Source: Aureimonas sp. SK2 (GTDB lineage: Bacteria; Pseudomonadota; Alphaproteobacteria; Rhizobiales; Rhizobiaceae). Taken from it: a stretch of 64,000 nt of DNA. The notes under the pieces are model-generated. The model saw nothing but the letters and a program-made list of their open reading frames with translations. It ran no database searches and was not told the origin of the DNA. Shown piece by piece: positions 8,676 to 22,575 of this stretch (its first letter is position 1; each line of letters starts with the position of its first letter). The DNA is taken from NCBI RefSeq assembly GCF_029813115.1, contig NZ_JAPZDS010000005.1:186001-250000 (forward strand), in the 5' to 3' direction. The translations under genes were made by a program, and so were the position numbers.

Positions 8676-9446
8676 ATGAAGACCCGCTCGAATCCTCTTC
8701 TTCTCGGCGTCTCGCTCGCCGCCCTCGCAACGCTCGGCGCCTGCACCACGCAGGGCCAGCAGCGCGCCAGCATCAGCGCGGCGCCGATGGCCCAGGCCTA
8801 TGTTGCGCCGGCGCCGGCCGAGACCATCGTCTCCGGCGGCCCGATCGGCCCCGTCGAGCTGACGGCCTATGCCGCGATGGAGGACGGCGGCTTCAAGCTT
8901 CCGGCGATCCCGATCAACAAGGTCGACGAGAAGTTCCGCCGCCAGCGTGTCGTCTACAACGGCGAGGGCCTGGAGCCCGGCACCGTGGTGGTCGATACCG
9001 CCAACCATTTCCTCTATGTCGTCGAGCCGCAGGGCACCGCGATGCGCTACGGCATCGGCGTCGGCAAGGCCGGCTTCTCCTGGGCGGGCGAGGCCGACAT
9101 CAAGGACAAGCAGCACTGGCCGAAGTGGTTTCCGCCGGTCGAGATGATCGCCCGTCGCCCCGAGCTCAAGCCCTACGGCAACGAGGTCGGCATGAATCCG
9201 GGCCTGATGAACCCGCTCGGCGCCCGTGCCCTCTATCTCTACCAGGGCAACAAGGACACGCTGTATCGCCTGCACGGCACGCCCGAATGGTGGTCGATCG
9301 GCAAGTCCGTCTCGTCGGGCTGCATCCGCCTGATGAACCAGGACATCGTCGACCTCTACGACCGCGTGCCGATGAACGCCCGCGTCATCGTGCTCCAGGG
9401 CAAGGAGCGGCTGGCCGATCGCCGCCGCAACGCGCCGCAGAGCTGA
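8676..9446 (+). CDS. L,D-transpeptidase (YkuD domain) lipoprotein
   Basis: 256 residues. The N-terminus MKTRSNPLLLGVSLAALATL ends in lipobox LGAC (Cys23), so the protein is probably a periplasmic lipoprotein. The YkuD domain spans about 100-250, with catalytic His200 (LHGT) and Cys216 in SSGCIRL. Such enzymes form 3-3 cross-links in peptidoglycan or attach outer-membrane proteins to it. The gene stands alone and ends in a strong intrinsic terminator. Confidence 0.93.
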   Translation: MKTRSNPLLLGVSLAALATLGACTTQGQQRASISAAPMAQAYVAPAPAETIVSGGPIGPVELTAYAAMEDGGFKLPAIPINKVDEKFRRQRVVYNGEGLEPGTVVVDTANHFLYVVEPQGTAMRYGIGVGKAGFSWAGEADIKDKQHWPKWFPPVEMIARRPELKPYGNEVGMNPGLMNPLGARALYLYQGNKDTLYRLHGTPEWWSIGKSVSSGCIRLMNQDIVDLYDRVPMNARVIVLQGKERLADRRRNAPQS

Positions 9447-9475
9447 GGAATACGTTTCACGGCGGGGGACGCCGC

Positions 9476-9514
9476 GGGCCGGGTGCTTCGGGGGAAGCGC
9501 CCGGCCCTTTTTTT
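9476..9514 (+). terminator. Rho-independent terminator of the L,D-transpeptidase gene
   Basis: A 14-bp stem (9476-9489 pairing with 9494-9507, including one G-T pair), a 4-base GGGG loop and seven T residues immediately after. The T tract overlaps the stop codon of the convergent ceramidase-like gene. Confidence 0.92.
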
Positions 9515-10208
9515 ACGCCCGGCGCGCCGGACTGCCTTCGCCGTGGGCGGGCCGAACTCCTGCGGAGTCAGGGGGAAAGCGGATCGCGGCGAGGAGGCAG
9601 AGCGTCAGCGTCGCGGCGTTGAGCATGTGCCAGAGGAAGTGCGTGCCGAGACCGAGACGGGGGCAGAGGGGACCGTCGAGCGTACGGAGCGTCAGGGACA
9701 GCGTGAAGACGGCGGCCGCCGCCAGCAGCCAGCGCCCTGCCCCGTGGCAGCGCATCGCCAGCATGGTGCCGATGCCGCCGAGCGCGAGCAAAGCCGGCAG
9801 ATAGGAGGCCGAAGAGCCGAGCCATGGCCCGGCCAGCCGCTCCACACCTTGCGCCAGGACCGCGAAGCCGATCGTGCCGACGATCGCGAGCGCCGGACGC
9901 AGCCCGAGGAAGCGAAACAGGGCCAGCGCGAAGAAGCCGTAGATGAAGACGGCGATCGGCAGGACGTCGGCCAGCAGCGACCAGCCGTTGGCGAAGGTAT
10001 GGAACAGGAGGGATCCTGTGCCGATCACCGCAACCAGCAGGATGAAGGCGAGCGTGATGCCGTCGCGTTTCGGATGGCGACGCCATTCGGCAAAGGCGTA
10101 AGCGGCACCCGCGATGAACGCGGCGTTGGTGAGCGCGTTGACCGGCTCGGCCCAGAGGCCGGGTCCGAGCCGCTCGCAATAGGCGTCGATCGGCGCGAAC
10201 CAGTCCAT
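9513..10208 (-). CDS. Ceramidase domain / CREST-like membrane protein
   Basis: 231 residues with about seven hydrophobic segments. The N-terminal [11 protein letters not shown] motif and the later GTGSLLFH and LADVLPI segments match the alkaline ceramidase/PAQR-like (CREST) superfamily of zinc-dependent membrane hydrolases; the His of LLFH and downstream Asp are typical ligands. Many alphaproteobacteria carry such a gene next to unrelated genes. It may hydrolyse a membrane lipid amide, but the substrate is unknown. It shares its last bases with the T tract of the opposing terminator. Confidence 0.8.
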   Translation of the reverse strand: MDWFAPIDAYCERLGPGLWAEPVNALTNAAFIAGAAYAFAEWRRHPKRDGITLAFILLVAVIGTGSLLFHTFANGWSLLADVLPIAVFIYGFFALALFRFLGLRPALAIVGTIGFAVLAQGVERLAGPWLGSSASYLPALLALGGIGTMLAMRCHGAGRWLLAAAAVFTLSLTLRTLDGPLCPRLGLGTHFLWHMLNAATLTLCLLAAIRFPPDSAGVRPAHGEGSPARRA

Positions 10209-10238
10209 GTCGCCTCCCCTTTGGAGAGAATCGAACTA

Positions 10239-10258
10239 GCGCCGGGCGGAGCCGGCGC
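10239..10258 (-). terminator. Possible terminator hairpin after gltD
   Basis: GCGCCGG and CCGGCGC arms (7 bp) with a 6-base loop, 12 bp beyond the gltD stop. There is no clear T tract, so it is a weak intrinsic terminator or an mRNA 3' structure. Confidence 0.35.
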
Positions 10259-10269
10259 CAGCCAAGCGC

Positions 10270-11724
<1,455 letters not shown>

Positions 11725-11939
11725 ATGCCCCTCCGTCCGGGCGGCGGCGCCGCCATCGGCGCGCGGGCCACCCTTGTGCGAGCGATCGGACCCCTTGCCG
11801 ACCGGGCTCGCCTTACACCAATTTCCGCGAGAATAGAACGCGTCCAGACTTCGCGAGTGCGAACCGAGGCCCGGCATCCGGGCCGCTCCCTCCTGGCGAG
11901 GCGCGGCCCGGCGCGTTCGGGCTCCGGGAGGCGGCGGCC

Positions 11940-16658
<4,719 letters not shown>

Positions 16659-16985
16659 CGCGTGTCTCCCTGTCCTGAAGGCGCCTGAAGGATTCGGGCG
16701 GCCGGTTTCTTCGCGCAAGACTTCGGCGCCCGGTCGGTTTCTCGCCGCCGCGCGCCGCGCCTGCCCCTGTTCGTGTCGAAGCGCCCGCTCTCCCGGCGCG
16801 CGCCTGGGGGCGCCGTCCCGGAGACCTGCGCCCCATATAGGGCAGCAATGCTGACCTATTTTCCGGTTTATGCCAGACTTGGGGTCCAGCGGCAAGAGCG
16901 GTTCTAACTTCCTCAAGCTTTCCATGCAAAGGCGGCGGCCCCCCGCGGCTTTGACGACCGCTCGCAAGCGGAGTAGTCAGCCGCC
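16659..16985. other. Divergent promoter region between gltB and the aldolase gene
   Basis: 327 bp without a supported gene. It holds a direct repeat CCTGAAGG at 16674-16681 and 16684-16691 (10-bp period) just before gltB, and the inverted repeat CAGCA-A-TGCTG at 16843-16853 in the less GC-rich middle where promoters would be expected. No known operator consensus is matched. Confidence 0.4.
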
Positions 16986-18035
16986 ATGATCTTCGCATCC
17001 GACAACTGGTCCGGCGCCCATCCCGCCGTCACGCAATCCCTGGAGCACCACGGCGCCGGATATGCCGCCGCCTACGGCGCGAGCGACATCGACAAGGCCG
17101 TGGAGCGGCGGTTCAACGAGATCTTCGAGCGGGAGGTCGCGGTCTACTTCGTCGGCACGGGGACGGCGGCGAACTCCTTGTCCTTCGCCGCGGTCAACCG
17201 GCCGGGCGGCGTGGTGATGTGCCACCGCGAGGCGCATGTCGCGCAGGACGAGTGCGGCGCGCCCGAATTCTTCACGCACGGCGCGCGCATGGTGCCGGTC
17301 GAGGGCGCCTTCGGGCGCATGGACCCTGGCCATCTCGTTTCCGAGCTCGGCCGCTTCCGGCCGGGCTTCGTCCATGCCGGTCAGCCGATGGCGGTGTCGG
17401 TGAGCCAGGCGACGGAGGCGGGCACGCTCTATTCGCTGGCCGAGATCGCCGCGATCGGCGAGATCGCACACGAACGGGGCCTCGCCTTCCACATGGACGG
17501 GGCACGGTTCGCCAACGCGCTCGCGGCCACCAACGCCTCGCCGGCCGAGATGACCTGGCGCGCGGGTGTCGACATCCTGTCCTTCGGCGCCACCAAGAAC
17601 GGCTGCTGGTGTGCCGAGGCCGTGGTCTTCTTCGACCCGAAACAGGCCGAGCAGTTCCCCTATATCCGCAAGCGCGGGGCGCAGCTCTTCTCCAAGACGC
17701 GCTTCATGGCCGCCCAGTTCGCGGCCTATCTGGACGGTGGCCTGTGGCTAGAACTCGCCGCCCGCGCCAACGCCGCCGCCGATGCGCTGCGGGCCGGCAT
17801 CGCCCGCTCGCCGCACGCTCGCGAGGCCTGGGACACACGCTCCAACGAGATCTTCGCCGTGATCGACCAGGCGACCGCCGAGCGGCTGCGGGCGGAAGGC
17901 GCGACCTTCTACGACTGGAACCCGCCCCACGACATGCCCGGGCTCGTCGGCGAGGGCGAAGGCTTCTATCGCCTGGTCACGAGCTGGTCGACCGAGACGA
18001 GCGAAGTCGAGCGCTTCTGCGCCCTGATCGGCTGA
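16986..18035 (+). CDS. Low-specificity L-threonine aldolase family protein
   Basis: 349-residue fold-type I PLP enzyme of the beta-eliminating lyase/threonine aldolase family. HMDGARFANAL contains the PLP-contacting Asp and Arg, and SFGATKNG contains the Schiff-base Lys. It would cleave L-threonine or L-allo-threonine to glycine and acetaldehyde in the cytoplasm. The N-terminus FASDNWSGAHPAV is the variant common in alphaproteobacterial members. It diverges from gltB; a joint role in amino acid balance is only inference. Confidence 0.88.
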   Translation: MIFASDNWSGAHPAVTQSLEHHGAGYAAAYGASDIDKAVERRFNEIFEREVAVYFVGTGTAANSLSFAAVNRPGGVVMCHREAHVAQDECGAPEFFTHGARMVPVEGAFGRMDPGHLVSELGRFRPGFVHAGQPMAVSVSQATEAGTLYSLAEIAAIGEIAHERGLAFHMDGARFANALAATNASPAEMTWRAGVDILSFGATKNGCWCAEAVVFFDPKQAEQFPYIRKRGAQLFSKTRFMAAQFAAYLDGGLWLELAARANAAADALRAGIARSPHAREAWDTRSNEIFAVIDQATAERLRAEGATFYDWNPPHDMPGLVGEGEGFYRLVTSWSTETSEVERFCALIG

Positions 18036-18051
18036 ACCATCCGCCCCAACG

Positions 18052-18077
18052 AAAAACGGCGCCCCGTGGGGCGCCGT
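18052..18077 (-). terminator. Intrinsic terminator of hsp20 in the convergent gap
   Basis: ACGGCGCCCC and GGGGCGCCGT form a 10-bp stem around a GT centre (18056-18077). On the minus strand the stem is followed by TTTTT (18056-18052), giving a terminator for hsp20. On the plus strand no T tract follows. Confidence 0.8.
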
Positions 18078-18105
18078 CCATTGCCAAGTCTTGCGACCCT
18101 AAGGA

Positions 18106-18570
18106 TCAGGCCGCGGTCGCCTCGATCGCCTTGGCCTCGTTGCCGTTGGCGGTCGCGATCTCGATGCGGCGGGGCTTCAGGGCTTCCGGCACGATGCGGG
18201 CGAGGTCGATGTGCAGGAGGCCGTTCTTCAGGCTCGCGCCCTTGACCTCCACATGCTCGGCGAGCTGGAAGCGGCGCTCGAAGGCGCGGCCCGCGATCCC
18301 ACGATACAGGAACTCCGAGTTCCCCGCCGTCTCGTCGGCCTTCTCGCCCTTCACGGTCAGCGTGTTCTCACGCGACTCGATCGAGAGGTCGCTCTCCGAG
18401 AAGCCCGCCACCGCCATGGTGATGCGGTAGGTGGTCTCGCCGGTGCGCTCGATGTTGTAGGGCGGATAGCTCTGGGCGTTCTCGGCATTGCCGGCCGCGT
18501 CGAGCATCGAGAAGAGCCGGTCGAAACCGACGGTGGAGCGATAAAGAGGGGCGAAGTCGAACTGACGCAT
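18106..18570 (-). CDS. Small heat shock protein, Hsp20/IbpA family
   Basis: 154 residues. A short N-terminus (MRQFDFAPLYRSTVGFDRLF) typical of IbpA-like proteins is followed by an alpha-crystallin domain at about 37-135 that ends in NGLLHIDLARIVPEALKPRR, with a short tail. It acts as an ATP-independent holdase for unfolding proteins in the cytoplasm. The start at 18570 is preceded by GGAG with 7-base spacing; that Shine-Dalgarno sits in a ROSE-like hairpin, and an RpoH-like promoter lies about 115 bp upstream of the start. Confidence 0.95.
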   Translation of the reverse strand: MRQFDFAPLYRSTVGFDRLFSMLDAAGNAENAQSYPPYNIERTGETTYRITMAVAGFSESDLSIESRENTLTVKGEKADETAGNSEFLYRGIAGRAFERRFQLAEHVEVKGASLKNGLLHIDLARIVPEALKPRRIEIATANGNEAKAIEATAA

Positions 18571-18574
18571 GATT

Positions 18575-18591
18575 GTTCTCCGTTGAGCAAC
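18575..18591 (-). promoter_or_regulatory. ROSE-like RNA thermometer hairpin over the hsp20 ribosome binding site
   Basis: The leader RNA reads GUUGCUC-AACG-GAGAAC just before the start codon. GUU and CUC pair with GAG and AAC around one bulged G, giving a six-pair hairpin with a 4-base loop that hides the GGAG ribosome binding site. The U(U/C)GCU motif with a bulged G facing the Shine-Dalgarno is the signature of ROSE elements, which melt at heat-shock temperature. The weak short stem suits a thermometer rather than a terminator. Confidence 0.75.
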
Positions 18592-18691
18592 TGTTTGCGT
18601 ATCGAACCCGTGGTCCGTCATGCCCCGCACACAAGGCGGCGGCCGGTCCGTCCGGGCTGGCGGCCCCGCTATCCGGCGACCGCTGAAGGGA

Positions 18692-18720
18692 AGATGGGAA
18701 AGGCGAAATGGGCCTTCAAG
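18692..18720 (-). promoter_or_regulatory. RpoH (sigma-32) promoter of hsp20
   Basis: CTTGAA at 18720-18715, a 17-base spacer, then CCATCT at 18697-18692 (CCCATCT in full). This agrees with the heat-shock sigma consensus CTTGAA/CCCATnT. Transcription would start near 18685, giving a leader of about 115 nt, a normal length for a ROSE leader. Confidence 0.75.
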
Positions 18721-19092
18721 ACACTGCCCCGCGAACCCGCTCGAATTTTTTTCTTCACTCATCGCAACGGCTTAGCGCTGATTTTCCGGCTGAACCGAAA
18801 ATGAACGCGCTCTTCGGAGACCGTTCACGTTGCAGCACTTACAACCGCCGATATCGAAGCCGGGAGTCGCGTCCCCTTCGGTTCGGGGCCATCCCGCCTC
18901 GCGCGTCCGGCCGGCCGCCATGGCCCTGTCCGGACACCATCCACGCGAACGATCGGGGCGTCCCGTCCCTTCCGTCCCGGTCGCTTGGGGTCGAGAGCTC
19001 CGAAGGGAACTCTCGACCTCCCCCTTTCCCGCCTTCAACCGGCCGCCCGGCTGCGCTACAGGCTAGAGGCACCTTCGCCCGACGGAGCCGCC
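18721..19092. other. Gene-free stretch upstream of hsp20 and of the alpha/beta hydrolase
   Basis: 372 bp beyond the hsp20 promoter. Short open frames here have no recognisable protein features. The first 120 bases are somewhat less GC-rich than the surroundings and could hold the promoter of the downstream hydrolase; I see no clear consensus, repeat or hairpin of note. Confidence 0.4.
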
Positions 19093-20163
19093 GTGCCCCA
19101 ATCCACCGACGCCTTCGCATCGATCGACGCCAATCCCGAGCCCGTCGGGCTGGAGACGGGCCATCATGAGCTCGGGCACGGTGCGCGCCTGCGCTTCGTG
19201 ATCGGGCGCGGCCCGCCCGAGATGACGAGTCGTGGCACGGTGCTGCTCCTGCAGGGGCGCAACGAGGCGGTGGAGAAGTATTACGAGACGATCGCCGACC
19301 TCAACGCGCGCGGCTTCACGGTCGCGAGCTTCGACTGGCGTGGCCAGGGGGGCTCCGGGCGGGGCACGTTCCTGGCGGGCGTCGGCCATGTTGGCAGCCT
19401 TTCGACGCTGATCCACGATCTCGAACGCTTCCTGCGCGATGTGGTGATGGACCGCTGTCCGCCCCCCTATGCCGTCATCGCCCATTCCATGGGGGGCCTC
19501 GTCGCCCTGAGCGCCACGTCGCACCTGTCGTCTCTGGTGGAGCGCATGGTGGTTTTGGCACCGCTGGTCGCCCTGCCGGGCTCGGCCGGGATGCGGCGCC
19601 TCCAGGCGCTGGTCGCCGGCGCCTTCCACTGGTGCGGCCTCGGCTTCGTGCCGCTGCGGCGCGCGCGCCGCCTCGACCCGCGCGAGCCGCTCGCCGGCAA
19701 CGTCCTGACCAGCGACGCCCGGCGCTTCGAGCGCAATCGCGCGCTCCAGGCGGCCGCGCCCTGGCTTTTCGTGGAAGGCGTCTCGGCGTCCTGGCTGCGG
19801 GCCGTGCTGAAGGCGACGCGACGCCTCGACGATTCCGACCGGATCGCGCGTCTCGACCTGCCGACGCTGTTTCTCCTGCCGGGCGACGACCGCGTGGTCT
19901 CGACGGCCGCCGCCGAACGGCTCGCCTGGCGCATGCGCGCGGGCCATTCGATCCGGGTGCCCGGCGCCCGCCACGAGCTCCTCCAGGAGGCCGACCGCTT
20001 CCGCGAGCCGGCACTGGCCGCCATCGAGGCCTTTCTGGCCGACGCCCTGCCCCGACCCCCGCCCCTGCCGCCGATCGACGAGGCGCTGATCGGCGCGGCC
20101 GTCGCTGCCGAGGCGCCGCCGGCCGCCCTTCCCTCGCCCGAAGGCGACGCCGTCAGCCGTTGA
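19093..20163 (+). CDS. Alpha/beta hydrolase (lysophospholipase/monoacylglycerol lipase-like)
   Basis: 356 residues from GTG 19093, chosen because CGGAGCC lies 6 bases upstream and the protein similarity begins soon after; the frame is open to an ATG at 18985, but that extension is compositionally unlike protein. The nucleophile elbow HSMGG, the early LLQGRNEAVEKYYETI and DWRGQGGS segments, LLPGDDRVV (acid) and ARHELLQE (catalytic His) match the serine aminopeptidase S33/PldB group. It has no signal peptide. The C-terminus is proline- and alanine-rich. Its stop overlaps that of the convergent hisN by 11 bp. Confidence 0.85.
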   Translation: MPQSTDAFASIDANPEPVGLETGHHELGHGARLRFVIGRGPPEMTSRGTVLLLQGRNEAVEKYYETIADLNARGFTVASFDWRGQGGSGRGTFLAGVGHVGSLSTLIHDLERFLRDVVMDRCPPPYAVIAHSMGGLVALSATSHLSSLVERMVVLAPLVALPGSAGMRRLQALVAGAFHWCGLGFVPLRRARRLDPREPLAGNVLTSDARRFERNRALQAAAPWLFVEGVSASWLRAVLKATRRLDDSDRIARLDLPTLFLLPGDDRVVSTAAAERLAWRMRAGHSIRVPGARHELLQEADRFREPALAAIEAFLADALPRPPPLPPIDEALIGAAVAAEAPPAALPSPEGDAVSR

Positions 20164-20935
20164 GGATGCGCAGCGCCGCCTCGTGCAGCGCGGGCGTCGC
20201 GGCCGCCACCACGTCGCCGCCCTCTTCCGGCCGGTCGCCGGAGAAGGTGGTGATCACGCCGCCCGCCCGCTCCACGATCGGGGTCAGCGCCACGATGTCG
20301 TAGGGCTGGAGACCCGGCTCGACGCAGATGTCGACATGGCCCGACGCCAGCATGGCGAAGGCGTAGCAGTCGGCCCCGAAGCGGGTCAGCCGGACCTGGT
20401 CCACCAGGGTCTGGAAGCGGTCCTTGAGCCCGCCCTTGAAGAGTTCGGGCGCCGACGAGAAGAGGGTCGCGCCCGACAGGCCGCCGACGTCGCGCACCTT
20501 GAGGGACGTCCGGCCGAGAGGCCCCTCCCCGAACGCGCCCTCCGGCGTCGCCCAGAAACGCTCGCCCGTATAGGGCTGGCTCATGATGCCGATCTCGGCG
20601 CGCCCGCGCACCGTCAGGCCGATCAGCGTGCCCCAGACGGGCACGCCGCAGATGAAGGGCCGCGTCCCGTCCACCGGATCGATCACCCAGAGATGGTCGC
20701 CCGAACCCGAGAGGCCGAACTCCTCGCCGAGAATCGCATGCGACGGGTACTCCGCCTCGATCAGGGCGCGGATCGCCTTTTCCGCCTCGCGGTCGGCCTC
20801 CGTCACGGGATCGAAGGTGAAGCCCTCCTTGGGCTTGGACTCGATGCTGAGCGCGGTGCGGAAGCGCGGAAGCGTTTCCTTGGCGGCGGCGTCCGCCAGG
20901 CGGAACAGGAAGGAAGCGTCGGGCAGAGTCGTCAT
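20153..20935 (-). CDS. hisN: Histidinol-phosphatase, inositol monophosphatase family
   Basis: 260 residues. Metal-binding motifs of the IMPase fold are visible: GEEFG near residue 71, DPVDGTRPF near 86 and QPYDIVAL near 211. The GTRPF variant is characteristic of the HisN subgroup that dephosphorylates histidinol phosphate in histidine synthesis in alphaproteobacteria and actinobacteria. It is upstream of no other his gene here. It probably forms a two-gene unit with the N-formylglutamate amidohydrolase upstream, which would suit amino acid metabolism. Confidence 0.88.
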   Translation of the reverse strand: MTTLPDASFLFRLADAAAKETLPRFRTALSIESKPKEGFTFDPVTEADREAEKAIRALIEAEYPSHAILGEEFGLSGSGDHLWVIDPVDGTRPFICGVPVWGTLIGLTVRGRAEIGIMSQPYTGERFWATPEGAFGEGPLGRTSLKVRDVGGLSGATLFSSAPELFKGGLKDRFQTLVDQVRLTRFGADCYAFAMLASGHVDICVEPGLQPYDIVALTPIVERAGGVITTFSGDRPEEGGDVVAAATPALHEAALRILNG

Positions 20936-20995
20936 GGTCGGGTCTCCAGGCGGGAGCCCGTCCTATAGGCCGAACGGCCGGGGCTGGCGAGAGCG

Positions 20996-21904
20996 CTACT
21001 CCGCGGCGGCCGGCCGCTGGATCTCGGCCTCGACCTCGGCCGTGAAGCAGGAGACGAACTCCCAGAGCACGCGCCGGAAATGGCCGAAGGCGGCATGCGG
21101 CACGAAGTTGCGCTCGTCGGCGTAGAGCGCCCGGTTGATCTCGAGCTGGATGGCGTGGACGCCGGCGCGCGGCCGCCCGTAGCGCTCGGTGATGTAGCCC
21201 CCGGCGTAGGGCTTGTTGCGCGTCACGTCGAGGCCGAGGGCCGACAGGCGCTGGGTCGCCATGGCGACATAGTGATGGGCGGCGCTGGTGCCGAACCGGT
21301 CGCCCACCACGACGTCCGCCTTCGGGCCGCCGGGCATCGGACGGACGGACGAGGGCATGGAGTGACAGTCGATCAGGATCGCGAAGCCGAAGCGGCGGCG
21401 GGTGGTCTCGACCAGCCGCTCCAGCGTCTGGTGGAAGGGCATGTAGATCGTCTCGATCCGCGCCATGGCCTCCGCCACGGGAATGCGGCCGGAATAGATC
21501 TCCTCGCGCTCTGCGACGATCCGCGGGATGGTGCCGAGCCCGCCCGCGACCCGGACCGAGGCGGAGTTCGCCTGGGGCGGGATCGACCCGGAGAACATGG
21601 CCGGGTCGAGTTCGAAGGGCTCCCGGTTCACGTCCAGGAAGGCACGGGGAAAGCGCGCCACCAGGAGCGGCGCGCCGAGCGCCGGCACGAAGTCGAAGAG
21701 CTGGTCGACGAAGAGGTCCTCGGAGCGACGGATGGCCGAGGGACCGAGCCGGCTCTGGGCCAGGAACGCGGCGGGATAGGCGCGGCCGCTATGGGGCGAG
21801 GAGAACACGAACGGGCTCGTCTGGTGCGTCGGCGCGATGACCTCGAAGGCCGGGCAAGGACCTGCGGCGGTTTCCAGGGTCGGCGCTGCGACGTCCAAAT
21901 GCAC
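20996..21904 (-). CDS. N-formylglutamate amidohydrolase family protein
   Basis: 302 residues with the FGase fold pattern: VFSSPHSGRAYP near 30-42 (metal-binding His), EDLFVDQLFD, ILIDCHSMPS near 177 (metal His) and HAIQLEINRALY near 250. It would hydrolyse N-formyl-glutamate, the last step of one histidine degradation route, or a related N-formyl compound. No other hut gene is nearby, so the substrate is uncertain. It is divergent from cpdR, an arrangement common in Hyphomicrobiales. Confidence 0.88.
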   Translation of the reverse strand: MHLDVAAPTLETAAGPCPAFEVIAPTHQTSPFVFSSPHSGRAYPAAFLAQSRLGPSAIRRSEDLFVDQLFDFVPALGAPLLVARFPRAFLDVNREPFELDPAMFSGSIPPQANSASVRVAGGLGTIPRIVAEREEIYSGRIPVAEAMARIETIYMPFHQTLERLVETTRRRFGFAILIDCHSMPSSVRPMPGGPKADVVVGDRFGTSAAHHYVAMATQRLSALGLDVTRNKPYAGGYITERYGRPRAGVHAIQLEINRALYADERNFVPHAAFGHFRRVLWEFVSCFTAEVEAEIQRPAAAE

Positions 21905-21964
21905 TTCCCTTCACGGCCCGTGTTAATCGTAAGATAGGGCTGTTCTCTCGTGCGAACATTCCAT

Positions 21965-21983
21965 TTAGCTCTTGCTTAAGCAA
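21965..21983. promoter_or_regulatory. CtrA-like box and 12-bp palindrome upstream of cpdR
   Basis: TTAG-N7-TTAA at 21965-21979 matches the CtrA consensus TTAA-N7-TTAA at seven of eight positions. It overlaps a perfect palindrome TTGCTTAAGCAA at 21972-21983, 67 bp before cpdR. Either could be an operator; they cannot be told apart from sequence. Confidence 0.4.
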
Positions 21984-22050
21984 TCTGCTAAAAGGTTGAT
22001 CTCAGCCAAGGCTTCACGTCCGGCGGACGCCGCGACAATCAGGTTCCGAG

Positions 22051-22416
22051 ATGTACAAGATTCTTCTGGCCGAAGACGACAACGACATGCGCCGCTTCCT
22101 GGCCAAGGCCTTGGAAAAGGCCGGCTACGAGGTGACCGCCTACGACAACGGCGGCAGCGCCTACGAGCGCCTGCGCGAGGAGCCGTTCTCGCTGCTCCTC
22201 ACCGACATCGTGATGCCGGAGATGGACGGCATCGAGCTGGCGCGCCGCGCCACCGAGCTCGACCCCGACCTCAAGGTCATGTTCATCACGGGCTTCGCCG
22301 CCGTCGCGCTGAACCCGGACTCCAAGGCTCCCAAGGACGCCAAGATCCTGTCGAAGCCCTTCCACCTGCGCGAGCTGGTGGAAGAGGTCGGCAAGATGCT
22401 CCAGGACGCCGCCTGA
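22051..22416 (+). CDS. cpdR: Cell-cycle response regulator CpdR
   Basis: 121-residue single-domain receiver. The acidic pair lies in LLAEDDND, the phospho-acceptor is Asp52 in LLLTDIVMPEMDG, the conserved Thr is in MFITGF and the Lys is in LSKPFHL. The sequence is of the CpdR type: unphosphorylated CpdR primes ClpXP for degradation of PdeA, CtrA and other substrates. The neighbourhood (FGase, cpdR, tRNA-Val) is conserved in many relatives. Confidence 0.95.
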   Translation: MYKILLAEDDNDMRRFLAKALEKAGYEVTAYDNGGSAYERLREEPFSLLLTDIVMPEMDGIELARRATELDPDLKVMFITGFAAVALNPDSKAPKDAKILSKPFHLRELVEEVGKMLQDAA

Positions 22417-22435
22417 TTTTTTTGCGGCCAACCCG

Positions 22436-22480
22436 CCACAAGGGGCGCAAACGGTCTTGACCGCCCTGCGCCTCCTGTGG
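22436..22480 (+). other. Long imperfect stem-loop between cpdR and tRNA-Val
   Basis: Arms 22436-22449 and 22467-22480 pair at 13 of 14 positions (one A-C mismatch, one G-T pair). Inside them GGT-CTTG-ACC forms a second small stem with a CUUG tetraloop. No T tract follows. It may end the cpdR transcript; it also overlaps the -35 box of the tRNA promoter. Confidence 0.5.
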
Positions 22481-22486
22481 TGTAAG
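22457..22486 (+). promoter_or_regulatory. Promoter of tRNA-Val
   Basis: CTTGACC (-35 core TTGACC at 22457-22462), an 18-base spacer and TGTAAG (-10, 22481-22486). CTTGAC is the usual -35 of stable RNA promoters in Rhizobiales. The inferred start is a few bases before the tRNA. Confidence 0.6.
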
Positions 22487-22500
22487 CCGCTTCATCGAAT

Positions 22501-22575
<75 letters not shown>

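Noticed and set aside
16659..16967. N-terminal extension of gltB by about 100 codons
   Set aside because: The extension has no GltB similarity, and the usual short propeptide before the nucleophile cysteine is obtained with the start at 16658.
18708..19169. 153-codon frame between hsp20 and the alpha/beta hydrolase
   Set aside because: It starts in the hsp20 promoter, is Arg/Pro/Ser-rich and overlaps the start of the hydrolase gene.
22408..22435. T-rich run right after cpdR read as a terminator
   Set aside because: No stable stem precedes the seven T residues; the GCCGC/GCGGC arms have the T run as their loop instead.
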